Below are positions 53,720 through 63,316 of a DNA stretch of 64,000 bases, one piece after another. The notes below the pieces were generated by a model that was not told the origin of the DNA, did not search any database, and saw nothing but the letters and a program-made list of their open reading frames with translations. Positions within the stretch are counted from its first letter, which is position 1, and every line of letters starts with the position of its first letter. A program made the position numbers and the translations under genes. Source of the stretch: Caldicellulosiruptor morganii (GTDB lineage Bacteria; Bacillota; Thermoanaerobacteria; Caldicellulosiruptorales; Caldicellulosiruptoraceae); NCBI RefSeq assembly GCF_026810225.1, contig NZ_CP113865.1:2237501-2301500 (forward strand), written 5' to 3'.

Positions 53720-53817
53720 AGCTCTTTGAATCTCCTTTTTTCAGGTTAGAAAAAGCTATCTTTCAATAATGCCTACAGGCAAAAGTCTACACCATAGCTT
53801 TAATAAAATCAATAGAA

Positions 53818-54879
53818 TCAATCACCAGATGCTTTTTTTGCTCTGTAATGTCTGCTCTGTCCATAACCCTGACCAACCCTTCTGCCAAGAGATATTATAA
53901 TCGACTCAATACAGCCCCTGCACTTTGTCGCATCTTCATTTATACATATCTTCCCAGGGTAAAGTTCGTATTTGAGCTTGTAGTCAAGGTCATTTACATT
54001 TGGCATGACAATATTCGCACCGCACTTCAAGCCCTTCTGCCTGCCAAGAGGGTCAAGTGTTCCAAGCGCTGTTGTTGCCGGTATGTTACTGTCCGGAAGA
54101 AGAAGTCTTAAAATAGCAATGCATTTTAATGTAATGTCAACAGAGCCCTCGTGTGCATCCTTTAAAGGTGTTTGAGGGTGGGGTATAAAAGGACCTATTC
54201 CCACCATGTCAGCGTCAAGCTCGCACACAAGCAAAATGTCATTTGCCAGGTCATCTACTGTCTGCCCGGGAAGACCTATTAAAAACCCCGTCCCAAGCTC
54301 GTATCCCAAGCTTTTTATCCATTTGAGACACTCAATCCTGTTTTCAAAACTCATCCCCGGGTGCAACTTTTGATAAAGTTCCTTGTTGGATGTCTCAAAC
54401 CTCATAAGATACCTGTCTGCACCCACCTGCCTGAAGGCTTTGTAATCTTCATACGGTCTTTCACCAATGCTGAGTGTTATTGCAACATCCACTTCCTCTT
54501 TTATTTTTCTTATTATACTGCACATTCTTTCCCTTGTATAATAAGGATCTTCACCGGACTGAAGCACAACTGTTCTGTATCCCATCTCGTATGCTCTTCT
54601 GGCAACCTCAACTATTTCTTCTTCCTGCATTCTGTATCTCTGTGCTTCTGTGTTGCTGCGACGAAGCCCGCAGTAAAAACAGTCGTTCTTGCAGTAGCTT
54701 GAAAACTCTATAAGCCCCCTGAGAAAAACATCATCACCAACATACTTCTGTCTTGTCCTGTCTGCTAAGTCAAACAGAAGCTGCCTTTCCTCTCCCTCAA
54801 GGGTGAGCAAAAGCTTTATTTCATCTTTACTGAGTTTGTGTGTATTGTAAGCTTTATCTAAGATTTCTTTTACATTCAT
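53818..54879 (-). CDS. hydE: [FeFe]-hydrogenase maturase HydE (radical SAM)
   Basis: A 353-residue radical SAM enzyme of the BioB/HydE group. The SAM cluster motif is FSSYCKNDCFYCGLRRSN (CxxxCxxC, residues about 59-66). Other HydE features are VVLQSGEDPYYT, LSIGERPYEDYKAFRQVGAD, YLMRFETSNKELYQKLHPG and NVNDLDYKLKYELYPGKICI with a C-terminal CRGC. HydE helps build the non-protein ligands of the H-cluster with HydF and HydG, which are not in this window. The related PylB is less likely: there are no other pyrrolysine genes. GGGGAG lies before the ATG. Confidence 0.85.
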   Translation of the reverse strand: MNVKEILDKAYNTHKLSKDEIKLLLTLEGEERQLLFDLADRTRQKYVGDDVFLRGLIEFSSYCKNDCFYCGLRRSNTEAQRYRMQEEEIVEVARRAYEMGYRTVVLQSGEDPYYTRERMCSIIRKIKEEVDVAITLSIGERPYEDYKAFRQVGADRYLMRFETSNKELYQKLHPGMSFENRIECLKWIKSLGYELGTGFLIGLPGQTVDDLANDILLVCELDADMVGIGPFIPHPQTPLKDAHEGSVDITLKCIAILRLLLPDSNIPATTALGTLDPLGRQKGLKCGANIVMPNVNDLDYKLKYELYPGKICINEDATKCRGCIESIIISLGRRVGQGYGQSRHYRAKKASGD

Positions 54880-55061
54880 AATAATTTCTCCCCATAAATT
54901 TTGAGTATTTCTATCATTTTAAAAGGGTATTTTAATTTTATTATACTATATCTTAGAAAGTTTTTAAAGCAAAATAACCTTGAAAATTCTTTTTAGCAGT
55001 GTTTTTAGAGCGGTATACTTCTTAGTTTTTGTGGTATAATTGAATAGAGGAGGTAATCTTT

Positions 55062-57548
55062 ATGGCTGAAAATAGCAAAAAAAACAAAGATTCTAAGAAA
55101 ACAAATACTGGCTTTAAAATATTTATAAAAAGCTTTTTCAGAACATTTTTGCTTTTGATCATTGCAAGTGCGGTGGTTATGGTTGGTGCCGGGCTTGGAA
55201 TGATCACAGCATACATAAAGGCAATACCGCCAAATGCTCTGGATATAATAACAAGCTCTTCAAATGAGAGTCAAACGACAATTGTATATGACCAGAGCTC
55301 AAATGAAATAGCGCGACTTCACGGAAGTGAAAACAGAGTCAGAGTCCCCTACAGTAAAATCCCCAAAAATCTTATAAATGCATTTGTTGCAATTGAAGAT
55401 GAGAGATTCTGGCAGCACAGCGGAATTGATATCAAACGAATCTTTGGCGCAATTTATAAAAATCTCAAAAGTGGAAATATGTCCGAGGGCGCAAGCACAA
55501 TCACACAGCAGCTTGTGAGAAACAAACTTCTGACATTTGAAAGATCATTCAAAAGAAAGATACAGGAACAGTACTTAGCAATTCAGCTTGAAAAAAGATG
55601 GACAAAAGAGCAAATCATGGAAGAATACCTCAATACAATCAACCTTGGCAGCGGAGCATATGGTGTTGAGGCTGCTGCTTACACATATTTTGGAAAGGAT
55701 GTATCGCAGCTTACGCTGGCAGAGTGTGCTTTGATTGCCGGCATTACACAAAACCCTTCATATTACAATCCATATGTCTTCCCCGATCATGCAAAACAGA
55801 AGCAGGAGCTTGTTTTGAAGAAGATGCTGGAGCTTGGATACATTACAGAACAGGAATATTTAGAAGCCAAAAATCAGCCGCTTGTTTATGTGAAAAAGGA
55901 TGTGCCATCAGAATCTTTGTATAAACATCCATATTTTGTTGACTCTGTGATTGATGAGGCAATTGAAATCCTGTCCAGCAAAAAGAGAATTTCGGAAGAT
56001 GAAGCAGAAAACCTTGTATACAGCGGCGGGCTCAGAATCTATACCACCATGGATGAAACTGTGCAGAGCATCATGGAAGATGCATTTTCAGACCCTTCAA
56101 TCATGCCAAAAATAAGACACTACGATGCCTCCGGCACACCACAGCCGCAGGCAGCAGCAGTTTTGATTGACTTTTCAACAGGGGAAGTAAAAGGCATCAT
56201 GGGCGGAAGAGGAAATCTAAAAGGTGTCAGGCTTTTGAACAGGGCAACAATGTCTGTGCGCCAGCCAGGCTCTGCTATAAAACCAATCGCTGACTATGCA
56301 CTTGCACTTGAAAATGGATACACCGCAGCTTCTATAATTGACGATGTCCCGTTTTCAGTGGGTGGCTACACACCGAGAAACTTGTACAAAAGTGCTGTGG
56401 TGCCCGGAAAGCGTGGCTATAAAGGCTTGATGACGTTAAGAGAAGCTCTTCAGTGGTCGGCAAATGTGCCGGCTGTTAAAGTTGCCTACAACCTTGGTAT
56501 TCAAAATGTGTACAGGAACCTAAAAAGGTTTGGCTTTACAACCCTCGCACCGCAGGACATGAACAGTTTATCAATTGCAATTGGCGGATTTACCTATGGT
56601 GTAAAACCCATTGAACTTACTGCTGCGTTTGCTGCAGTTGCAAACGGCGGGATTTATATAAAACCCTACTTCATAACAAAGATTGAAGACAAAAACGGCG
56701 CTGTCTTGTTTGAAAGAACACCTTACAAAAGAAAGGTTATGGACGACAAAAACGCCTATATTCTGACAAACATACTGCAAAGCGTTGTGACTGCACGAAT
56801 TACAGTTGGGGTAAGATTTTCCTACCCTGTTGCAGGCAAAACCGGTACAACTGACGATAGCAAAGACAGGTGGTTTGTAGGATATACACCCAACTATGCG
56901 CTCGGTGTTTGGGTCGGTGAGGACAAACCTGTTGCACTGAACTATCTTACCGGTACAAACCCGGCTTTGAAGATCTTTAAAGGTATAATGGACAGGGTTG
57001 TTAGCAAAAAAGGTGTGAGCTCCGAATTCCCAAGACCACCCGGAATTGTCGAAAGGTACATCTGCAAAGAGTCGGGCAAACTTGCAACAGATCTATGCAG
57101 GAAAGACCCAAGAGGAAGCCAGGTTATAAAGGAGATTTTTGTTGCCGGCACAGAGCCAACCGAGTATTGTGACAGGCATGTAAAGCTAAAAGTGTGCGCA
57201 CAATCAAAAGCACTTGCAACACAGTACTGTCCCAATGTCATTGAGAAGATATTCATCCGCAGAGACAACCCCATCTGGCCTGATAAATCAAACTTGGTTG
57301 TGCCACCTGACGATTATATGTACCAGGCACCGGAAAAGTACTGTGACATTCACAGAGCACCACAAAACCCGCAGGCTGATACAAATTTGCAGGGTGGTTT
57401 GCAAAATGAAGCATCCCCGGGGCAGGGAAATGAAGGTAATAGCACATCCGGCAGCACACTAAATCAAAGCACCGGGCAGACAAATGAATCTACAGGTGCT
57501 TTGCAAACTGATCAGACAACGTCGGGGGAGGTCTACGGGCAGAGGTAA
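55062..57548 (+). CDS. class A penicillin-binding protein (PBP1A type)
   Basis: An 828-residue bifunctional cell-wall synthase. It has a membrane anchor (about 25-48), a GT51 transglycosylase domain (about 80-250; EDERFWQHSGIDIKRIFGAI with catalytic Glu, GASTITQQLVRN) and a transpeptidase (about 330-640) with SxxK in RQPGSAIKPI, SxN in WSANVPAVK and KTG in VAGKTGTTDD. The C-terminus has a Cys-containing repeat (YICKESGKLATDLC, CAQSKALATQYC), likely extracellular, and a Gly/Ser/Gln-rich tail. TATAAT at 55035-55040 and AGAGGAGGT precede the ATG. Confidence 0.92.
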   Translation: MAENSKKNKDSKKTNTGFKIFIKSFFRTFLLLIIASAVVMVGAGLGMITAYIKAIPPNALDIITSSSNESQTTIVYDQSSNEIARLHGSENRVRVPYSKIPKNLINAFVAIEDERFWQHSGIDIKRIFGAIYKNLKSGNMSEGASTITQQLVRNKLLTFERSFKRKIQEQYLAIQLEKRWTKEQIMEEYLNTINLGSGAYGVEAAAYTYFGKDVSQLTLAECALIAGITQNPSYYNPYVFPDHAKQKQELVLKKMLELGYITEQEYLEAKNQPLVYVKKDVPSESLYKHPYFVDSVIDEAIEILSSKKRISEDEAENLVYSGGLRIYTTMDETVQSIMEDAFSDPSIMPKIRHYDASGTPQPQAAAVLIDFSTGEVKGIMGGRGNLKGVRLLNRATMSVRQPGSAIKPIADYALALENGYTAASIIDDVPFSVGGYTPRNLYKSAVVPGKRGYKGLMTLREALQWSANVPAVKVAYNLGIQNVYRNLKRFGFTTLAPQDMNSLSIAIGGFTYGVKPIELTAAFAAVANGGIYIKPYFITKIEDKNGAVLFERTPYKRKVMDDKNAYILTNILQSVVTARITVGVRFSYPVAGKTGTTDDSKDRWFVGYTPNYALGVWVGEDKPVALNYLTGTNPALKIFKGIMDRVVSKKGVSSEFPRPPGIVERYICKESGKLATDLCRKDPRGSQVIKEIFVAGTEPTEYCDRHVKLKVCAQSKALATQYCPNVIEKIFIRRDNPIWPDKSNLVVPPDDYMYQAPEKYCDIHRAPQNPQADTNLQGGLQNEASPGQGNEGNSTSGSTLNQSTGQTNESTGALQTDQTTSGEVYGQR

Positions 57549-57559
57549 ATAAACCAAAC

Positions 57560-57592
57560 AAAAAGCGGGGCACAATGGGCTCCGCTTTTTTT
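57560..57592 (+). terminator. terminator of PBP gene
   Basis: AAAAGCGGGGC pairs with GCTCCGCTTTT (one wobble pair), followed by TTTTTTTA. It ends next to the stop of the convergent csx1. Confidence 0.85.
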
Positions 57593-59003
57593 ATACACGT
57601 TTAAGAAGAAATTCTTTTATTATCTCTCTCAATCTCAATTCAGGCGAATCATCAAGGTATCTTACATATTTTAAATACCTTACGTTATTCTTTTTTTCTT
57701 TCTCCTCTACCCACTCTACCCAAATAAACTTCTTTTCAAACCCACAGTGAGCAAAAAAATTTCGTTGCTCTTGTTGCTCTTTTTTATTAGAGATTTTTAT
57801 GTAATTCAATTTATCTTTTTCATCTGATATTTCTAGTCTATCCAATTCGACTTTCAAAATATCGATGTGATTTTTAAGTCCAAATATTTTATACATTTTT
57901 CCTGCTTTATCTTCCAAATCTTCTATTGATATACCTTTTTGTTTTTGGTATTTTGAAATTTCTAAATTTTTTATTGTATCTATTATCCCCAAATAAAATC
58001 CAAGTGTATTTAACATTTTGATCCAGAGATTTTTATTTAGCTTGGGAGATTCTTTATAGCTTTTCACTATCTTGCTATACATATTGTTAATAATATTTTT
58101 CAGTAACTCCTTAACTTCGTCTGCTTCATCAATTTCAGTTTCGGTATCAAATAGATAAAGAGGTGTATTGTTTTTTATACTACTAAAAATAAGCAGGAAT
58201 CTATTCAAAATAGCTTCTACTTGATCTTTGAGGTTCTCTAGTTCTATTTCAGATAATTTTTTATAAATTTCATTTAAATCATTTGATTTCAATGGAGACT
58301 CAAAGAAAACAATAAACATCTGTTTTTCACTATACACCTGATAAACATTTTTATTTCCAGGTAGAATGGGATCACAAATTGTTACAAATAATCCTGGTCT
58401 TCTTTCTTTATTAATCCAGTGTCTTAAATTTGCAAACGTTGCAAAATGTCTGAGTGCCTCAAGCATAGCTGAAATATAAATATTGTGCCCACTTGAAATA
58501 TCAATATAAATTTCTTCTATTAAGCTTTCCTTTTCAAGGTACCTTTTTAACATGTCAAGGAAAATTTCTAATACTATATCTCCATAAGCGGTATCAAAAC
58601 GCACTTCCTTTGTATTTTCTCCATCTTTACCATATAAATACCTACCCATCGAATGAATCACTATAAAATCATCTTTTTCTTTGCCATAAGGAAAATAATT
58701 TTCAAAAAAGCCTCGAGGGTTTCTAAAGTATTCATCTTCTTTTTCCCAAATTTCTTCAATTTTCTTCTTGCATATATCATCCAGTTTCGAATTGTTTTTA
58801 AGTAAAGTAGGATTAAAAGGTAAACTTACTGGGTAGAGAAGCACTACTTCTGTTTGTTCATTTTTTACGCTATTGAAATACTTTTTTAAATAAAGTGAAC
58901 TTAATTCTGCCTCAATGCAATTTTTTTCATCCTCATCTACAAATTTAAACTTTTGAGGTTCCATATTAGAATCCAATCGCCCCAATTGATATATTAATTT
59001 CAT
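57591..59003 (-). CDS. csx1: Csx1-type CARF-HEPN CRISPR ancillary RNase
   Basis: A 470-residue protein in two parts. The N-terminal half resembles the CARF domain of Csx1/MJ1666 proteins, including YIDISSGHNIYISAMLEALR (residues about 165-185), the S-G-H-N ligand loop. The C-terminal HEPN domain has RNFFAH (R-x4-H, near residue 424), the RNA-cutting motif. Cyclic oligoadenylate made by Cas10 would bind CARF and activate RNA cleavage. It is divergent from cmr2 with a shared promoter region. GGAGG precedes the ATG. Confidence 0.82.
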   Translation of the reverse strand: MKLIYQLGRLDSNMEPQKFKFVDEDEKNCIEAELSSLYLKKYFNSVKNEQTEVVLLYPVSLPFNPTLLKNNSKLDDICKKKIEEIWEKEDEYFRNPRGFFENYFPYGKEKDDFIVIHSMGRYLYGKDGENTKEVRFDTAYGDIVLEIFLDMLKRYLEKESLIEEIYIDISSGHNIYISAMLEALRHFATFANLRHWINKERRPGLFVTICDPILPGNKNVYQVYSEKQMFIVFFESPLKSNDLNEIYKKLSEIELENLKDQVEAILNRFLLIFSSIKNNTPLYLFDTETEIDEADEVKELLKNIINNMYSKIVKSYKESPKLNKNLWIKMLNTLGFYLGIIDTIKNLEISKYQKQKGISIEDLEDKAGKMYKIFGLKNHIDILKVELDRLEISDEKDKLNYIKISNKKEQQEQRNFFAHCGFEKKFIWVEWVEEKEKKNNVRYLKYVRYLDDSPELRLREIIKEFLLKRV

Positions 59004-59042
59004 TAATTCAGCCTCCTATAACATAATTAATACTTTTAACTA

Positions 59043-59070
59043 TTGATTTCTTTTCTGTATATGATATAAT
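59043..59070 (+). promoter_or_regulatory. promoter of the cmr operon
   Basis: TTGATT (59043-59048) and TATAAT (59065-59070) with a 16-base spacer, about 70 bases before cmr2. Confidence 0.65.
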
Positions 59071-59138
59071 TATACAAAATCTTTCTTTACAGTATCAACC
59101 CTGTCGAATTTTATCAAAAAATACGAAAGGTGAGCAAA

Positions 59139-62051
59139 ATGGGTGTATGGAAGCTAAAACTAAAGGCTTTTCTGCATGATCCTCTTGACAAACAATGGGT
59201 ACTAAGCTTTGATTGCCCAAAAAATAAAGAACATGAATCTCATGAAATGGTATCAGAAAAACTTCTCAACTATATTCTCCCCAACGAGTGTATAGAAGAA
59301 TTCTCCGAGATAACCAAAATTGCAGACGAAATTTCATACCCGATGAACGAAATAAACGAAATATTAGAAAATCTTAAAAAACCTACTATTATAAAGCCTG
59401 AAGAAATTTGTTTTCATGATATTTACTCACGAAAAATCAGGAAAAAAGTAATTAACAAATATTTTAAAAATAAACATAAAAGGCTTGAAAAGTTTTTTCA
59501 ATTACTTGGAAACATTTTTTTAAATTTGAATTGCAATGATGAAGAAAAAGCAAAATTGGCTTTTTTACTTCTCTGGCAGTATGTTCCTGATTTTTTCAAA
59601 TGGGTAACTATTCATCCAGCAGATAGTCAAATACCTTCACACTCAATTTATAATCATTTGGTTCAAACAAGCGCAATTGCAACTGCTATTACAAACGTCA
59701 ATGAACTTTTATCTGGTAAGTTAGAAGGTGATATCCCAGCGTTTTTAATTTTCACAATTGGACCTGTCCAAAGTTTTATTGCAAAAGCACGTAAAACTCA
59801 GGATTTATGGGCAGGAAGCTACATTCTTTCGTATCTTACATACAAGTCTTTGGAACCTCTAATAGATGAACTTGGTCCTGACATGGTAATTTACCCAAAT
59901 TTGAGAGGTCAACCTTTAATAGAAAGATGGCTACATAACATTTTTTCCAGTATTAGAGATAAAAATGAGTCTTTTGAACAGATTATAGAATCATTTAAAG
60001 CAATGTTTTGCCATAATAATAAAGAAGATAATGAGCAAAAACTTCTGATTGCAAATATTCCAAATCGTTTTCTGGCATTTATACCTTTTAGTAGAAAGAA
60101 TATAGCAGATAAATGCAAAGAATCCCTTACCAATACTTTGACAAAGTTTGCAAAAGAAATTGACACTCTGGTAAAAGAAGAATATTTAAAAGATTTTGAG
60201 ATCAACCCTGCTTTTCAGGATGAAATAAAAAACCAGCTATTATCATATTTTCAAGTTTATTATGCAGTATTGCCCTGGACCACTAACAAATGCAATTTAG
60301 AAAGTGGTGGTAATATTCCTGGTGAACTGACAAGTGAAAGTGTATTTAATGACCATAAAATTTTATTTGAAAAGAGTGAAATTCGTAACCTCATTATTGA
60401 AGAAATAATTAAATTGAACCAAAACTCTAAAAATGGGGACAAAATCGATTATTCAAAAGCAGGCATAGGCAGGTCATATCCTTTACTAATTGATTTATTA
60501 GAAAAACTTCTGGGCGCTCGGAAAAGTATTAGAGATTTTCAATATTTACCTTCTCGTAATAGAGAAAAATGTCATCTGTGCGGTGAAAATGAAATAGTAT
60601 CTTTATCCATAGATGAAAAACAAAATAAATCTTTATGGGAAAAATTGAGAAAAAAAGAGCCAGGGCTTTTAAAAGAAAACGAAAGACTTTGCAGTGTTTG
60701 CTTATTCAAAAGATTTTTCCCAAAATTGCTTGAGAAAGAGCTTGAAATTAAAGTCTTATCATTCCCTTCAACTTCTGAGATTGCTTCTATACCGGCAAAA
60801 GTAGAACTTCTGAAAAACAATGAAGAGTTTGTTAAAAAATTTGTGGAGAAATATAACAATTTTAAAAATTCAATTGAAGCAAGTGGCAGGAAGCTTCCAT
60901 TTTCAGAAACAGTTCCTGCTTTGAAAAAAATGTATGGTGGTAAATACTGCAGCCTGTGTTCCATTGATGGTCAGTGGCTTATGATAGAAAGTTACTCAAA
61001 AGATTATCTTAAAAATGAGTTTGGAATTGAAAAAATTGATGAAAGTTTTCTCCGCACTATCGGAGAAATAAAAGAACTTTTATATAAAGAAAATCTGAAT
61101 TTTTCAAGGTATTTTGCAATTTTACAAATGGACGGCGACCACATGGGCAAATGGATTAGAGGATTCGGAAGTTTTGAGGAAAGTGAAAAAATAGAATTCC
61201 CCACAATAAAAGAAACCATCCATGAAAAGGTCCTTGAAGATTTACAAAATAACTTTAAAGACAGCACTAATATTAACTTAGATAGTCTTATTGAGAAAGT
61301 ACATCCTTCCACTCCTACATACCATCAAATATTAAGTAGCAGACTAATTTCATTTGCTTTACACGAGGTTAGACGAATAGTAGAAGAAAAATATTTTGGA
61401 AAATTGATATATGCAGGTGGCGATGATGTTTTAGCTTTGCTTCCTGTAAATACTGTTTTGAACTGTGCATACGAACTTCAAAAGCGATATAAAGAAGTAG
61501 TAAATTCAAGGGCTACAATGAGTGCAGGTATTGTTATAGCTCATCATAAATACCCACTGTCGCTTGCACTAAAAGCAGTAAGTAGCGCTGAGAAAAAGGC
61601 TAAAAATCTGCTTGGCAGAAATGCCTTTTGTGTTCAGCTTATAACCCACTCGGGTGAAACCAAAGAGAGCGGTGGAAAATGGGATCTGGTAGACTTTATA
61701 AATAAAATAAGAAACGACCTTCAAAATGGTTCAATTCCCAAAGTATTTTGTAACCAAATAATTGAGATTATGAATCAGCTTTTAAACGTTGAACAGGAAT
61801 CTGTTTCACAAGAAATAGTAGAGATTTTGAAACTGGAAATAAGACGGTTATGGCAAAGAAAGAAGAAATATGAAGGCAAAAAGCCCATTTTAAAGATAGA
61901 AGATGTAATTGAGCGCTTTGAAAAATATATAGCTCAAGATATCAAAAATTCCGAAAATTCTCTCTTATATAAAACTCAGAAAATTTTGATGTTTGGCTAT
62001 CTATTTTATTTAGCAAAGTTTTTGACAGGCAAAGATGATCTTAATTTATAA
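59139..62051 (+). CDS. cmr2: Cas10/Cmr2, type III-B CRISPR effector subunit
   Basis: A 970-residue Cas10. The N-terminal HD-type nuclease region begins KLKAFLHDPLDK and has HSIYNHLVQTSAIA (Asn where many Cmr2 proteins have Asp). The Cmr2 palm follows with IGPVQSFIAKARKTQDLWAG. A zinc finger (CHLC near 478, CSVC near 518) separates it from the cyclase palm, where YAGGDDVLALLP carries the GGDD at residues 760-763, intact for making cyclic oligoadenylate. ATG 59139 follows GAAAGGTGAG; GTG 59130 is rejected. It opens the operon cmr2-cmr3-cmr1. Target RNA binding through Cmr1/3-6 would turn on DNA cutting and signalling to Csx1. Confidence 0.93.
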   Translation: MGVWKLKLKAFLHDPLDKQWVLSFDCPKNKEHESHEMVSEKLLNYILPNECIEEFSEITKIADEISYPMNEINEILENLKKPTIIKPEEICFHDIYSRKIRKKVINKYFKNKHKRLEKFFQLLGNIFLNLNCNDEEKAKLAFLLLWQYVPDFFKWVTIHPADSQIPSHSIYNHLVQTSAIATAITNVNELLSGKLEGDIPAFLIFTIGPVQSFIAKARKTQDLWAGSYILSYLTYKSLEPLIDELGPDMVIYPNLRGQPLIERWLHNIFSSIRDKNESFEQIIESFKAMFCHNNKEDNEQKLLIANIPNRFLAFIPFSRKNIADKCKESLTNTLTKFAKEIDTLVKEEYLKDFEINPAFQDEIKNQLLSYFQVYYAVLPWTTNKCNLESGGNIPGELTSESVFNDHKILFEKSEIRNLIIEEIIKLNQNSKNGDKIDYSKAGIGRSYPLLIDLLEKLLGARKSIRDFQYLPSRNREKCHLCGENEIVSLSIDEKQNKSLWEKLRKKEPGLLKENERLCSVCLFKRFFPKLLEKELEIKVLSFPSTSEIASIPAKVELLKNNEEFVKKFVEKYNNFKNSIEASGRKLPFSETVPALKKMYGGKYCSLCSIDGQWLMIESYSKDYLKNEFGIEKIDESFLRTIGEIKELLYKENLNFSRYFAILQMDGDHMGKWIRGFGSFEESEKIEFPTIKETIHEKVLEDLQNNFKDSTNINLDSLIEKVHPSTPTYHQILSSRLISFALHEVRRIVEEKYFGKLIYAGGDDVLALLPVNTVLNCAYELQKRYKEVVNSRATMSAGIVIAHHKYPLSLALKAVSSAEKKAKNLLGRNAFCVQLITHSGETKESGGKWDLVDFINKIRNDLQNGSIPKVFCNQIIEIMNQLLNVEQESVSQEIVEILKLEIRRLWQRKKKYEGKKPILKIEDVIERFEKYIAQDIKNSENSLLYKTQKILMFGYLFYLAKFLTGKDDLNL

Positions 62052-62091
62052 AAAGCAGCTCTAACAAATTATATCTGAGGTGGTTCTAAAA

Positions 62092-63309
62092 ATGATGTTA
62101 AAGTTTGAATTTAAGCCCTTTGATGTGCTGTTTTTTGGAAGTGGTAAACCTTTTAACAGGGGAGATGACGCAAGTTCCATCTTCCCTCCGTTTCCACACA
62201 CCCTTGCCGGAGCAATATCACAAAGACTTACAACTTTTTCTAAGATAGAGTCTTCAAGGACTATAAAGTTTATCTTTGGCCCTTTTGTAAAAAGACTGAC
62301 AACAATTTCTGAGGAAGAAACTTTATTTTTCCCTGCACCTTCGAATATATACACTGCCCGAAAAGAAGATAAACCTGATTTTTTCTGCATACTAAATCCA
62401 TTTGAAAATATGAGTCTGAAGTTATTTCTTTCCCAAAATACTAATAAGCCAAATACAATATATACATTTTGTGTTTACACTAAAGATGAGACCGAAATTG
62501 AACCCTTCAATGGGTTTGTCTCAATGAAATATTTAAAACACTGGTTAGATGGAACGTTAGAAAATAAACTTTCAAATACAGAAAATAAAGTAGAAAATAA
62601 AAACAACATTATCAAGCTTGATGAAATATGTCAAAACGATGAGAGAATTGGCATAAAAATAAATCCAGAACAAGGAACTGTAGAAAAAGATAGTGGTGTT
62701 TACAGAGTATCCTTTAAAAAACTCAAGACTGAACCTGCAGAAGAGTTTTCACTTGTTGTTTGGGCAGAGTTTGATCTTGAAGATGAAAATCTCAAAAAAG
62801 CTAATTTAGGATATGAACAAATAAAAGCTATTTTTGAAAAAGAACCACACGTGTTAAAAGTTGGGGGCGAGTCAAAAACTGTGTTTTATAAGCTTGAAGA
62901 AAGTTCATTCTTTGATGAAATAAAGGATCTTCTTGAAACTGAAAATACTATCGTTGGATTTTTAAAGTGTGAAAATGATAGTTTATCAATGATCCCCAAA
63001 AAAGTTTCAAAAATAGAAAAAGGCGAAAAAGTTCAGTTTTTATTTTTAACACATGGAGTATCTGGTAGTTTCTTGCCTGATTTGCTCAGGAGATGTGGTT
63101 TTAGAACTATAAGCATGACAATGAATGGTTGTCCCAATGTAACACTGTATTCATCAAAAAGCAAAAGATTTTTCTCAAAAGCAATTCCAGCTGGCACAGT
63201 AATTTGGACAGTAGCAGAAAAAGATATTGAAATCTCATCTGAGAACGCTTGTACTTTATCTCAAAATAATTTTATTGGTTCAAACCTTGTCCTGATTAGA
63301 AAGGAGTAA
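62092..63309 (+). CDS. cmr3: Cmr3, type III-B RAMP protein
   Basis: A 405-residue RAMP of the Cmr3 (Cas5-like) type that contacts the 5' handle of the guide RNA. The start FKPFDVLFFGSGKPFNRGDD and SSIFPPFPHTLAGAISQRL are clear family marks. A central Glu/Asn/Lys-rich insert runs at about 165-200. The end KAIPAGTVIWTV fits Cmr3. ATG 62092 lies behind GAGGTGG; the frame is open to 62080. It follows cmr2 by 40 bases and precedes cmr1 by 7. Confidence 0.88.
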   Translation: MMLKFEFKPFDVLFFGSGKPFNRGDDASSIFPPFPHTLAGAISQRLTTFSKIESSRTIKFIFGPFVKRLTTISEEETLFFPAPSNIYTARKEDKPDFFCILNPFENMSLKLFLSQNTNKPNTIYTFCVYTKDETEIEPFNGFVSMKYLKHWLDGTLENKLSNTENKVENKNNIIKLDEICQNDERIGIKINPEQGTVEKDSGVYRVSFKKLKTEPAEEFSLVVWAEFDLEDENLKKANLGYEQIKAIFEKEPHVLKVGGESKTVFYKLEESSFFDEIKDLLETENTIVGFLKCENDSLSMIPKKVSKIEKGEKVQFLFLTHGVSGSFLPDLLRRCGFRTISMTMNGCPNVTLYSSKSKRFFSKAIPAGTVIWTVAEKDIEISSENACTLSQNNFIGSNLVLIRKE

Positions 63310-63316
63310 ACAGAAA

